Shown: piece after piece, positions 35,018 to 43,946 of the stretch
Numbering within the stretch: position 1 is the stretch's first letter
How the letters are laid out: each line of letters opens with the position of its first letter
Assembly: GCA_035967975.1 (NCBI GenBank)
Contig: JAWQFQ010000009.1
Location: 25,304-89,303 of the forward strand
Origin: Scytonema sp035967975
Lineage (GTDB): Bacteria > Cyanobacteriota > Cyanobacteriia > Cyanobacteriales > Nostocaceae
DNA length: 64,000 bases
Direction: 5' to 3'
Made by a program: the position numbers and the translations under genes
Notes under the pieces: generated by a model
Seen by the model: only the letters and a program-made list of their open reading frames with translations
Databases searched by the model: none
What the model was told of the DNA's origin: nothing

Positions 35018-35056
35018 CTAAATACCTGCTTAGCACCAAGCTTATTAAATATAAAC

Positions 35057-36961
35057 TTACCAAAACCATGATTTTTTTCTAGACCAAGTCAGCTGACAAA
35101 CCATTCCTTTGGGAGAATGGGGATATCGCTTAAATTCCCCTCCTAATTGTTTTGCTAAGTTTTTTGCTTGTCTGGTTCCAAAACCGGAATGAGAGGATAA
35201 ATCAGCCATTTTTTCAATTTTCAAACCATTATCAACTACCCGAATGACATTTCTACCACGCTCTAGAATACAAATAACTTCTAACTTAGTTGTACCAATT
35301 GCATATTTTTCGACATTACGTAAAGCTTCTTCAAGAAAGCGACAAATACTCCGTTTTTGAGCAATTGTTAAATTACGCTCATCCATCGCTTGAAAATCTA
35401 AGACTTTAAATTTAATCGCGTCAAAGTAATTATAATTTCTCTCGACAACATTATCATAAACTTCGCTCAAAACTTCGTGTAAGGGTTCCTGCATATCTAA
35501 AATTTCTTCTTCACGCAGATGAAAATGACATGACTCGCTGACAACTTCTCTTCTCACTAAATCGTAAACACTGCGAAGCTCTTGATTTAATTGTTGCAAT
35601 TTAGAAACAAAATCTTGAGGAGATAATTGCTGATTTTGACTTTGAACTTCTCTTAATAATATATTTAGAGTTTGCAATGGATAACTGTGGATAGCATCAA
35701 AGGTTTGGTCAATTATTAACTGACGTTCTTGAATACGCGATCGCAAAATTTCATCATGTTTGTAAAATGCTACCAATACGGCACTATAATTAAATCCTAA
35801 CACTAAAAATGCGGGAATAAAGGGAACCCACCAACCAATTATAATTAGTCCGTAACATATCCCTACTAAACCAATATAACCAATAGTAATGTAAGTCAGA
35901 ATTTTCCAGGGAGAAATCAAGATTCCTCCTAAAGTAACACCAAATAAACCCCAGCTAAAAATCCACAAATACTCCCATATTTCCGGGAGAACATTTATCA
36001 TCGGTCGGTTATCTAATGCAGTACTAACTAATTGACTGACTATATGTGCTTGGATTTCTACTCCATAAATTAAAGCTGGATTTTCACTATCAATCGCTGA
36101 GGAATTTACGTAATCTTTTGCACTCGGACTAGTCATCCCAATCAAAACGATTTTTCCGCGAATTAACTCCGGTTTCACTGCTCCTGTGAGAACTTCTGTT
36201 AAAGAAACTAGATGAAAAGGTTTACGACGATTACGAAAATTGATTAATATTTGGCTACCACCTGCATCTGCTTTTACATATGCACCAGAATTTGGAAGAA
36301 AGCGAGGTAACTTTGTTGTACCAAAGCGCATTTTATAGTTATCATCTTTTACATTTTCTAAAGATATTTTTTGAGTTTTTAAATACTTTTCTGCTAATTT
36401 CAAAGGAAAAGAAAATTTCCATTTATCCTGAGTATCTGAAGCAGCTAGTAAACCTCGACGCTGTTTTCCATCTCGATAATCGAGAATTGCATCAGCGAAA
36501 CCAACTTGTTCAGGTGGTAAATCGGGAGGTGGATTAACAGCAAAACCACTCACGTCCCGAAGTATCTTTTCAACCCCAATTAGGTTTTTCGTTGTTCTAA
36601 AAACTTGAACGAGTTCTTTATGTCCTGGTTCTTGGGGTAAATCTCTAAAAATATCCAACCCAATTACAACTGGTTCGTAACTTTTAATTTTATTCAATAA
36701 TGCTGCAATATCGCGATCGGGAACAGGGTACTTTGTCTTGCGGATATCATCTTCGTTGATTCCCACAATCAATATCCTTTCGTCCATAGATTCTTGCGGA
36801 CGCGATCGCAGCAAAGCATCAAATGCAATCAACTCCAAAAACTGTAACGAACCTGTTAAACGAAGTGCAGTGATCAACGCGATCGCAGTGATTCCAGGAA
36901 TAAATCTTATCCGCCAAACTTTATTCCCAATCTTCTTCAATTTTACCCAAAGACGCACCAT
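35057..36961 (-). CDS. CHASE2-domain sensor histidine kinase
   Basis: The 634-residue protein has a transmembrane start (about 20-45), an extracytoplasmic CHASE2 domain (about 45-320; ERILIVGINEDDI, PVVIGLDIFRDLP, RGKIVLIG), three transmembrane helices (about 328-400) and a cytoplasmic kinase part. The H-box is probably AIHSYPLQTLNILLREV (near 425), the N-box EEALRNVEKYA (near 548) and the G-box GFGTRQAKNLAKQLGG (near 602). It is a membrane sensor for an unknown signal and probably phosphorylates the NarL-type regulator encoded just upstream (37137-37808), from which it is separated by 175 bp holding a MITE-like element. Confidence 0.88.
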   Translation of the reverse strand: MVRLWVKLKKIGNKVWRIRFIPGITAIALITALRLTGSLQFLELIAFDALLRSRPQESMDERILIVGINEDDIRKTKYPVPDRDIAALLNKIKSYEPVVIGLDIFRDLPQEPGHKELVQVFRTTKNLIGVEKILRDVSGFAVNPPPDLPPEQVGFADAILDYRDGKQRRGLLAASDTQDKWKFSFPLKLAEKYLKTQKISLENVKDDNYKMRFGTTKLPRFLPNSGAYVKADAGGSQILINFRNRRKPFHLVSLTEVLTGAVKPELIRGKIVLIGMTSPSAKDYVNSSAIDSENPALIYGVEIQAHIVSQLVSTALDNRPMINVLPEIWEYLWIFSWGLFGVTLGGILISPWKILTYITIGYIGLVGICYGLIIIGWWVPFIPAFLVLGFNYSAVLVAFYKHDEILRSRIQERQLIIDQTFDAIHSYPLQTLNILLREVQSQNQQLSPQDFVSKLQQLNQELRSVYDLVRREVVSESCHFHLREEEILDMQEPLHEVLSEVYDNVVERNYNYFDAIKFKVLDFQAMDERNLTIAQKRSICRFLEEALRNVEKYAIGTTKLEVICILERGRNVIRVVDNGLKIEKMADLSSHSGFGTRQAKNLAKQLGGEFKRYPHSPKGMVCQLTWSRKKSWFW

Positions 36962-36998
36962 ATTATATTAATTTGCGATTTTTAATTTGTAATATATG

Positions 36999-37122
36999 TA
37001 AGCGTTCAGCCGTCAGCAATCAGCCATCAGCAATTCTTGCTCTAAAGGTGTTTTCGTTTCGCATTCCAGCCATTTATACAGAGCGAGCAAAATGCACTTC
37101 AAAGCTGATGGCTGAACACTTA
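36999..37122. mobile_element. MITE-like inverted-repeat element, copy B
   Basis: Left end TAAGCGTTCAGCCGTCAGC and right end GCTGATGGCTGAACACTTA are inverted repeats around 85 bp without coding potential. It lies between the regulator gene and the CHASE2 kinase gene and may affect their co-transcription. Confidence 0.8.
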
Positions 37123-37136
37123 CAATGGGATGTTAA

Positions 37137-37808
37137 CTAATCAATTAATCCTTCTTCTCTAGCACGAATTTCTGCTTGAATTCGCAAATTTTTTCCCTCA
37201 TCAGGATAAACTCCCAAAACATCATAAATCTTTGTCCAGTAATGTCTTACAGTCCTTTCTGCAACACTTATCCGCTTACCGATTGTAATATCTTGTAAAC
37301 CTTCTTCAAATGCTAATTTTAACACTTCTAACCATTCCGGTTTTACCTCTAAACCAGAGCGTATTTCTTTTGGGGTACAATGGGAACCTTTAAGAGACCA
37401 ATCGACTTTAATAAGCATTTCATTCATCGGTAAACTTTTATCCGCAACTGTGAACCCTCCTTCATGATTGCTAATCGCTGCTTTTAAACGAATTAAATTA
37501 CGAGGATGGGCTGTTTGCACAACAATATTAATAGTTGGGTATTGTCGCATTAATGTTTTCAGCAGTTTGATTCCTGTATTAATTTGGGCTGTTTCTCCAA
37601 TTGCTTCTGGGATAGCTAAATCTAAAACTAATAAGTCGAGTTTAAGAGTGGAAATTTTATTTATAGCTTCTTGAGCATTTTGTGCTGAATAAATTTCTGC
37701 TTCTGGATATTTACTTTTCAACACATTTAAAGTTGCAGATAGAACTAACTCATGGTCGTCAATAACCATGATTCTATGGTTCTTTTGTTTTGAATTTGAT
37801 GGCAGCAT
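37137..37808 (-). CDS. NarL/LuxR-type response regulator
   Basis: The 223-residue protein has a receiver domain (about 12-135): acidic pair DDH (17-19), the phosphorylation-site Asp in LLVLDLAIPE near 60 and Lys in VADKSLP near 120. The C-terminal part (about 145-223) is a LuxR-type helix-turn-helix with ITIGKRISVAERTVRHYW as recognition region. Lys and Asp residues needed for phosphorylation are present. It is encoded upstream of and on the same strand as the CHASE2 kinase, which is its likely partner. Confidence 0.87.
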   Translation of the reverse strand: MLPSNSKQKNHRIMVIDDHELVLSATLNVLKSKYPEAEIYSAQNAQEAINKISTLKLDLLVLDLAIPEAIGETAQINTGIKLLKTLMRQYPTINIVVQTAHPRNLIRLKAAISNHEGGFTVADKSLPMNEMLIKVDWSLKGSHCTPKEIRSGLEVKPEWLEVLKLAFEEGLQDITIGKRISVAERTVRHYWTKIYDVLGVYPDEGKNLRIQAEIRAREEGLID

Positions 37809-38395
37809 TTGTCACTCCTGGTTGAACAAACATGAATTACACTCAAGTTAATCTGCTACATTAACATCTCACACTTGCTATCAAATTTTTTCTAAATCAT
37901 TTTTATCCTAACATTGTCGTTAAAAAGACCATACTTCTTAAGTATCCTTGATTGGCTGCCTACGTTGTCTATTTGTTAATAAATTAAAACAATGACACAG
38001 ATATCTCAATTCAATCGCAGTATTTTTTGATCATTGTTGTAGATTAGCAATGCATCTATTGGTAGTTTCAATAGTGTACTTTCATCTCAATTGACGAAAA
38101 TGGCAGAAAAGTGCAAGTTTTGCTGATATTAATATGATATATACTGAGAAAGTGTGCAATCCTATAGCCATTTTCGCCCCTATGCTTTTCCCCATGAAGA
38201 TGACAACAGTTTCTCCTTTAGACTCCAAACCCTCTTGAGAGATACAGCACTACCGTAAATTATTGAATAATGTTTGCACTTTTATGCAAATTAATTGGTT
38301 ACTTCTTGCTATATATTTGATTGGCAAACGGAATAGACTAGATATTCTAGTAACCATAAGTTGATTTGTAAAGAATTATTACCTAAATTTCAGCA
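37809..38395. other. Divergent intergenic region, 587 bp
   Basis: I see no gene in this AT-rich stretch between the response regulator (-) and the kinase-like gene (+). It must contain both promoters. No member of the repeat families of this window is present. Confidence 0.45.
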
Positions 38396-39115
38396 ATGAC
38401 TTTCCTTGAAGAAAATATAGTTATAATTGCTGGTATACTAAGCATAACAATCATGTCGTGGCTAATTGTTTCTTGTCGCGAAACACGAAAGGCATTGCGT
38501 TGGTGGTATCATAAACAACATCTGAGAATGTACCAGGAAGCAGAATCAATCAGGAATAAGACATTACAAGAATTATTCGTACTGCGCCGACATTTAGAGT
38601 TATTGGAATTCAATCAGATCGAATATGGTTTTGATACTCACTATTTAAATAATATTCAAAAAGTCCATAATTCTCTCAAAGAACTGAGTGAATTTCTTTA
38701 TCCCGCCCATATTGATGATAGTTTGCCATTAGCAATTCGTTTTCTACTTGAATCGTGGAAATTGCGTTTTTCTGAATTAAATATTAAACTTGAACTGCCA
38801 GAAGTATGGGAAGATGAATCAGAAGAACAACGTCGAGTGCTGTTAATGCTTATAGAAGAATTGATGGAAATTTTTGTATTAAAGAGTAGCTCTTTACCGT
38901 CAATACTTGTCACATTAGAATCACGAAATGATAAAAACAACTTGAAAATAGAGATAGAGATAGCTGAAAATAATGTATCTAATTCAATGTATGATTCTCA
39001 TCTAGAGGAGCTAGATTTTTTATGTCGAGTTTTTCGTACCTTTACAGATGGAGAGTGTTCGTATAGGCTAGAATCTTTTATACAAACATGGAATTTATCT
39101 TGGAATAAATTATAG
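38396..39115 (+). CDS. Histidine-kinase-like protein with degenerate H-box and ATPase
   Basis: The 239-residue protein has one transmembrane helix (about 8-26, IVIIAGILSITIMSWLIVS) and a region aligning with the kinase core of the CHASE2 protein nearby: IRNKTLQELFVLRRHLE (about 52-68) lines up with IHSYPLQTLNILLREVQ. The phospho-acceptor His is thus Arg. The N-box position reads EELMEIFVLK without the key Asn, and no G-box is visible. It can hardly be an active kinase; a scaffold or an allosteric partner of the CHASE2 kinase is more likely (inference). It is divergent from the regulator gene. The alignment is by eye. Confidence 0.6.
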   Translation: MTFLEENIVIIAGILSITIMSWLIVSCRETRKALRWWYHKQHLRMYQEAESIRNKTLQELFVLRRHLELLEFNQIEYGFDTHYLNNIQKVHNSLKELSEFLYPAHIDDSLPLAIRFLLESWKLRFSELNIKLELPEVWEDESEEQRRVLLMLIEELMEIFVLKSSSLPSILVTLESRNDKNNLKIEIEIAENNVSNSMYDSHLEELDFLCRVFRTFTDGECSYRLESFIQTWNLSWNKL

Positions 39116-39453
39116 CTAGCTGCTAATGATAAAATATTTAGCTAAAAACACTACACCCTTTTTTTTAACTTTATACAGTAAACTTCTAACCAGCTTGGTT
39201 GTTCAAAAATCTAATAAGAGTCCAATACTAATACGGTTGGTGTTAAGAGTCGCGAGGCGCACAGAAACCCGGTATCTCCAAGATACTGGGTTTCTAATTT
39301 CCCCTTAATTGATAAGTCTTGAATAAGAGTCCTATCCCTATCAATATAAAGATGTATTCTCCTCTCCTCTGTGTCCTCTGCGCCTCTGCGGTTATTAATT
39401 TTAGATATTCTGTTGAATTGCAAAGCTTTTACAATTGAGAAGCCAAAATTGTA
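39116..39453. other. Gene-free stretch with palindrome and a dispersed repeat
   Basis: These 338 bp contain palindromic element copy 5 (39263-39295) and, at about 39361-39402, CTCTGTGTCCTCTGCGCC with flanks, a dispersed cyanobacterial sequence. A similar piece in inverse orientation (GGCACAGAGGACACAGAGA) is at 54335. Confidence 0.6.
39263..39295. repeat. Palindromic element copy 5
   Basis: AGAAACCCGGTATCTCC and AAGATACTGGGTTTCT pair with one G-T change; the usual flank TAAT TTCCCC TTAA... ATAAGTCTTG follows. Confidence 0.9.
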
Positions 39454-41628
39454 TTATCGAGAACCGTAGTAAATACCTCGACCATTAGTACCAACAAAGA
39501 CAAGACCAAATTCCTGTTTGCTAGCTTCCATGATATTAGGACTGTTACCAATAGGTTGGGAGCGATCGCCTAATTTTTTCCATGTTTTTCCTTTATCTAA
39601 AGAACGAAAAATACCTTCGCCCATATCATCAATTTCTCCATATAGATAAAGAGTAGGAACTGTACTATTTAGCTGAGGTTTACCCAAAGCAAACAGATAT
39701 GCTCTTTTCACTCCTTTAATAGGAGAAAATTTCTGTCCACCGTTTGTTGAATGGTAAAGCCCTTTATCATCCAAACTCAGCCACAATTCTCCTTTTATTC
39801 CGGAAACCGATTTCAAAGAGTGCCAATTTGAATGGGGTATTGATGCAGACACAACCTCAAACGATACACCACCATTAGTACTGCGGTAAATTTTCCCATT
39901 TGCATAGTAGTAAAAAGTATTACCATCCACTGTGTCTGCAACTAAAGGCTGCGACCAATTCCAAGGACCAGTAATACCATTAGGTAATCCTGAAACTTTT
40001 TTCCAGGAAGCACCACCGTCAGTTGTTTGTAAAGGCTGACCATCACTAACAGTGACAATAAATAGGTTGGGATTGGTTGCAGATACAGCTACACGTGTTG
40101 GCATTGTGTTTCCCGGAAAAGAACCAAATTGCTTCCAACTCAGACCCCCATCCTCTGAAGTCGCACCTCCATAGGTGTTGTTGTATCGGTTTCCACTGAC
40201 ACGTACCATTTTCTTTGGACTTGCTTCACAATATGCAATGCTGTAAGTGTCTTGAAACGAAGGACCGTTACCACCAAAACTTCGTGATGGATAAGTATCT
40301 AATCCTCGGTTGTGGTAAAAACCATCTACATCTGCAACGCCGCTAAGCAATAAGGCTCCAGATGGGGGTGAAACCAATGTAAAGGTCACAACCTCTTCAT
40401 GTCCTTCTTGATAGTTCGTCCAGACTACAGGTTTTGCATTGATATTTTCCGTTTGCCAAATACCGTACCAGTCTGTCAACCACACTCTACCTGTTACTTT
40501 TGGATCGAATTCAATAGCAGCCACAGACCCATGAGAAATCATACCATCACCCCACCAAGGAACAGTGTTATTCGGTTTGCGTTTTTGCTCTTTCCATGTA
40601 ATTCCTTCATCTAATGAATGATAAATTTTGGTATTTTTATCAACAAATGTGGAAACTAGTATCTCCTTGCGATTAGTAGGATTAACGGTGATGGCGTTGA
40701 AGGGAGTTTTGCTGTTGAAAGGTGTGATTTTTGTCCAAGAGCCGTTCTCAAATTTGCTCACACCAGAACTATGGGTCACATAGAAAGCATCTTTATCGGC
40801 GATCGCAATACGATTGCTTTCTGGTGGACTACCTGCAATCTTCGTCCAAGTGTCACCAGCATTAGTGGACTTATAAATTCCATCTCCGTAAGCAACAGCA
40901 TAAACAGTGTCAGATTCATACTTGTTGAAGACAATGGCTGTGATACCAATATTTTCTTTTAGCTTTCCTGGAAAGGATTGTACTTTCTTCCAGGTCTTCC
41001 CAGCATCTGAGGACTTCCACAATCCATCTCGCCTCGAACCAAACAAGAGGACGTTAGAATTAAACGGATTGACAACTAATCTTTCGCCAGTCCACCTCAG
41101 GTCGTCATTTCCACCCATCTTCAAGTCTATATTCAGCTTAGTCCAGGTTTTTCCTCGATCTGTCGATTTAAAAATAGTACCTTTGTATTGCCACCAATCA
41201 GCAGCATATTTCCCAGCAGCAATGTAAACAACATTTGGATTGTGTAAATCAAGTGCTAAAGCCTCTCCTCCGTAGTAATTGTTTTGAGCAAGTGGGAAAT
41301 GGTCAGTCAGTGGTATCCAGCTCTTAGACATTGGATTCCAGCGATAAAAACCGCCAACGTCTGTTTTGATATATACTAAATTCTGCTCCACCGGATGTGT
41401 GTAAATCCCTGTTACATAGCCACCACCTCCCAAGGATACATTAGTTGTGCCTAGAAGTGTATCTTTTTTATAATCTTTAGACTCAGCTAAACTAACGTTT
41501 TGAAAGTTGCTGAACGCAATGTAACTGTGCGTTTTTATTTGATGAAGTGTTAAAGCAACCGTAAAGGCAATAACTGCAAAAACAACCACTGTTACTAAAT
41601 TTCGGCTTCGCAAAATACGTAAATGCAT
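39454..41628 (-). CDS. GH74-like beta-propeller glycosidase (xyloglucanase family)
   Basis: The 724-residue protein starts with a signal anchor (about 10-30) and then has many BNR/Asp-box repeats (S-x-D-x-G-x-T-W, for example STDRGKTWTKL, SSDAGKTWKKV, STNAGDTWTKI), expected for two seven-bladed propellers as in family GH74. LGGGGYVTGIYTHP (67-80) followed by TDVGGFYRW (89-97) is the typical GH74 opening with a catalytic Asp at 90; ADVDGFYH near 434 may carry the second. GH74 enzymes cut xyloglucan-like beta-glucans. Next to exopolysaccharide genes it could trim the cell's own polymer (inference). Activity is not certain, since other Asp-box proteins look similar. Confidence 0.72.
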   Translation of the reverse strand: MHLRILRSRNLVTVVVFAVIAFTVALTLHQIKTHSYIAFSNFQNVSLAESKDYKKDTLLGTTNVSLGGGGYVTGIYTHPVEQNLVYIKTDVGGFYRWNPMSKSWIPLTDHFPLAQNNYYGGEALALDLHNPNVVYIAAGKYAADWWQYKGTIFKSTDRGKTWTKLNIDLKMGGNDDLRWTGERLVVNPFNSNVLLFGSRRDGLWKSSDAGKTWKKVQSFPGKLKENIGITAIVFNKYESDTVYAVAYGDGIYKSTNAGDTWTKIAGSPPESNRIAIADKDAFYVTHSSGVSKFENGSWTKITPFNSKTPFNAITVNPTNRKEILVSTFVDKNTKIYHSLDEGITWKEQKRKPNNTVPWWGDGMISHGSVAAIEFDPKVTGRVWLTDWYGIWQTENINAKPVVWTNYQEGHEEVVTFTLVSPPSGALLLSGVADVDGFYHNRGLDTYPSRSFGGNGPSFQDTYSIAYCEASPKKMVRVSGNRYNNTYGGATSEDGGLSWKQFGSFPGNTMPTRVAVSATNPNLFIVTVSDGQPLQTTDGGASWKKVSGLPNGITGPWNWSQPLVADTVDGNTFYYYANGKIYRSTNGGVSFEVVSASIPHSNWHSLKSVSGIKGELWLSLDDKGLYHSTNGGQKFSPIKGVKRAYLFALGKPQLNSTVPTLYLYGEIDDMGEGIFRSLDKGKTWKKLGDRSQPIGNSPNIMEASKQEFGLVFVGTNGRGIYYGSR

Positions 41629-41795
41629 TACTAAAAGGATAAAATAACTACAGAGTTAAGATTCAAAGCTATTCTACTTGGCGCGGTCATAAACTGAGCT
41701 TTTGGTTGAGCTAAGACACCTGCTAGTACTAGCTCTTGGCTGATGGCTCGACGCTGCTGTGCTGACCGCTCAAAGTATAGCTGTACGGATGGGAA

Positions 41796-42824
41796 TCAGG
41801 CTTGCATAATTTGGTCTTGAACAATGCGCCATTTTTGTAGTACGCCTGTCATTTTTCGTGCTAAATTTTCGAGATGTTTGTAAAGAGGTATTGGTAGAAC
41901 CCAAATCAAGTAAGCTGCAGCCCCAGTCAGGAATGTACGATGAGGCTCTTCAACAAGGATGCGCCAATAAATAAAAATAGCTTGATGCCATAATTGTATA
42001 GCTTCTTTACCTGCTCGTAATGTCACTGCCCTGCGAGATAAATACCTGAGGTGGTAAGATAGAGCAGGCTTTTCCCACTGCATAGCCTGTTCAGGTGCGT
42101 AAGAACGGATTTTTTCAATCAACTTTTTCCAAGATTCTTGCTTCTTGTTGAGGTTAGCTGAGAGACCGCTAGAATTAACTCTATAAAGAGTTAACGGTTC
42201 AGCAATTCCCTCTATCGTCCAACTGGTCTGGATTGCAATTCGCAACCAACATTCAACATCTTCTGACTCGCGGAAGTGTTCGTCAAAATAAAAATCTTCT
42301 GTTGAACCGTAAAGATTATCTAGAAATTTAATCTCCTCAAAGACTTGTCGCTTAAACACCGCTGCTGAACCATTACCAATTGGGGTGCGACAAAGTAAAT
42401 CTAAAGGAGTAATGTCTTTAAGCTTAGACATTTGATACATACCCCAAGGTTTCCCTTTTTCATCAATAAAGGCAGAACGGCTAAAACTGACTCCTAAATT
42501 TGGACGTGATTCAAGATGAGCAATATGTTTTTCTATCTTGGACGGTAACCAGAGGTCGTCAGCGTCTAGAAAAGCCAAGTATTCACCGCAAGCATGACGA
42601 ATACCCGTGTTTCTTGCACCAGCTAGTCCTCGATTACTTTGATGAATAATCTTAATTCTAGAGTCAGTAAACTGTTGACAAATTTCTATACTCTTATCTG
42701 GAGTTTCATCATCAATGATTAAAATTTCCAGATTGTCATAAGTTTGATTGAGTACAGATTGTACAGTATTTTCTATATATTTTTCTGCACCATAAACTGG
42801 AATAATGACAGAAACAAGTTTCAT
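41796..42824 (-). CDS. Family 2 glycosyltransferase (A)
   Basis: The 342-residue protein has a GT-A fold start VSVIIPVYGAEKYIENTVQSV (a GT2 hallmark, 4-20), the ILIIDDETPD loop (35-44), GARNTGIRHA (69-78) and the DADD metal motif (90-93). An acidic ESEDVECWLRIA segment (near 211) contains the likely ED base motif. The C-terminal part has amphipathic helices and may sit on the membrane. It should add a sugar to the exopolysaccharide unit. It is clearly related to the next gene over its whole length, so the pair arose by tandem duplication. Sugar specificity is unknown. Confidence 0.88.
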   Translation of the reverse strand: MKLVSVIIPVYGAEKYIENTVQSVLNQTYDNLEILIIDDETPDKSIEICQQFTDSRIKIIHQSNRGLAGARNTGIRHACGEYLAFLDADDLWLPSKIEKHIAHLESRPNLGVSFSRSAFIDEKGKPWGMYQMSKLKDITPLDLLCRTPIGNGSAAVFKRQVFEEIKFLDNLYGSTEDFYFDEHFRESEDVECWLRIAIQTSWTIEGIAEPLTLYRVNSSGLSANLNKKQESWKKLIEKIRSYAPEQAMQWEKPALSYHLRYLSRRAVTLRAGKEAIQLWHQAIFIYWRILVEEPHRTFLTGAAAYLIWVLPIPLYKHLENLARKMTGVLQKWRIVQDQIMQA

Positions 42825-42895
42825 TTGATTGTCTCCTAAAAATATAGGTGTAATGGTGTAGGGTCAAACACTCTTCAAAAAAATTATTGGCTGGA

Positions 42896-43909
42896 CTAAT
42901 TTTGCAACAGCGATCGCTTTCGCATAGCCTTTTTGAAATTTTCTGTCAATACTTCTAGTTGATAGTAAACGACTTGTGGTAAAAGCCAGACAATGTAAGC
43001 AGCTATCCATGTCAATAGAGTCCGGCGAGGCTGTTCAACAACAATACGCCAGTCAGTTATTAAAGCTTGATGCATCATTTTTACAGCAATTGAGCCTGCT
43101 TTACGACGCACTGCACTTCTGGCTAAATAACGTAGTTGATATGCTCTAATGAGACTTTCCCATTTTGAAATGAGTTCTGGCGCGTATTTGCGAACTTTTT
43201 CTATTAACTTTTCTGCATACTCTAATTGCTTAACTGTATTAGCTGATAGACTTCCTGAATTGACTCGATAAAGTGTTAGTGGTTCAGCTAGACCTTCCAA
43301 GCACCATTTTGTTTGGATAGCAATACGAAGCCAACATTCTATATCTTCCGCTTGACGAAATTGTTCATCGAAATAAAAGTCTTCAACTGTACCATAAAGA
43401 TTATCCTGATATTTAATATCTTCTAGAACTTCCCGACGAAGAACTGCTGAAGAGCCATTTCCGACTACGTTTTCACGCAGTAAATCTGGGATGGTAATTT
43501 TTGTCAATTTAGGTTGTTGATATGTTCCTAAAATATGACCTGATTCATTAATAAAAGCAGATTTACTAAAACTGATTCCTACAACAGGGCGCTTCTCTAA
43601 ATGTTCAAGATGCTTTTCTATTTTGTGTGGTAACCATAAATCGTCTCCATCTAAAAAAGCTATATAGTCTCCTGTCGCATGACGAATTCCCGTATTTCTA
43701 GCCCCAGCTAGTCCTCGATTTTTTTGACGAATAATTTTAATTCTGGAGTCAGCTATTCGCTGACAAACCTCTAGACTTCCATCTGGTGATTCATCATCTA
43801 CAATAATAATCTCTAAATTCTGGTATGTCTGTTCCAACACTGAACGAACAGTATCGCTGATATATTTTTCCACCCGGTATACTGGAATAATAACAGAAAC
43901 TTTTTTCAT
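42896..43909 (-). CDS. Family 2 glycosyltransferase (B), paralogue of A
   Basis: The 337-residue protein has the same layout as glycosyltransferase A: VSVIIPVYRVEKYISDTVRS (4-23), IIIVDDESPDGS, GARNTGIRHATGDYIAF and the DGDD metal motif where A has DADD, then EDIECWLRIA. The paralogues share more than half of their residues by eye, including the C-terminal membrane-near helices. The two genes lie 71 bp apart on the same strand. They probably make successive or alternative sugar transfers to the same polymer. Confidence 0.88.
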   Translation of the reverse strand: MKKVSVIIPVYRVEKYISDTVRSVLEQTYQNLEIIIVDDESPDGSLEVCQRIADSRIKIIRQKNRGLAGARNTGIRHATGDYIAFLDGDDLWLPHKIEKHLEHLEKRPVVGISFSKSAFINESGHILGTYQQPKLTKITIPDLLRENVVGNGSSAVLRREVLEDIKYQDNLYGTVEDFYFDEQFRQAEDIECWLRIAIQTKWCLEGLAEPLTLYRVNSGSLSANTVKQLEYAEKLIEKVRKYAPELISKWESLIRAYQLRYLARSAVRRKAGSIAVKMMHQALITDWRIVVEQPRRTLLTWIAAYIVWLLPQVVYYQLEVLTENFKKAMRKRSLLQN

Positions 43910-43946
43910 ACATATAAACCTGCTTGAATCAATTTATTTATCAGAA

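Larger units (their letters stand above)
34511..35056. other. Gene-poor stretch with two palindromes and a haemagglutinin relic
   Basis: These 546 bp have no intact gene. They contain palindromic element copies at 34810 and 34989 and, between them, a short relic of a haemagglutinin gene (34869-34966). The promoter of the RTX operon should be in the part next to 34511. Confidence 0.7.

Noticed and set aside
39126..39308. 60-residue frame behind the kinase-like gene and the opposite frame at 39211-39423
   Set aside because: Both read through palindromic element copy 5.
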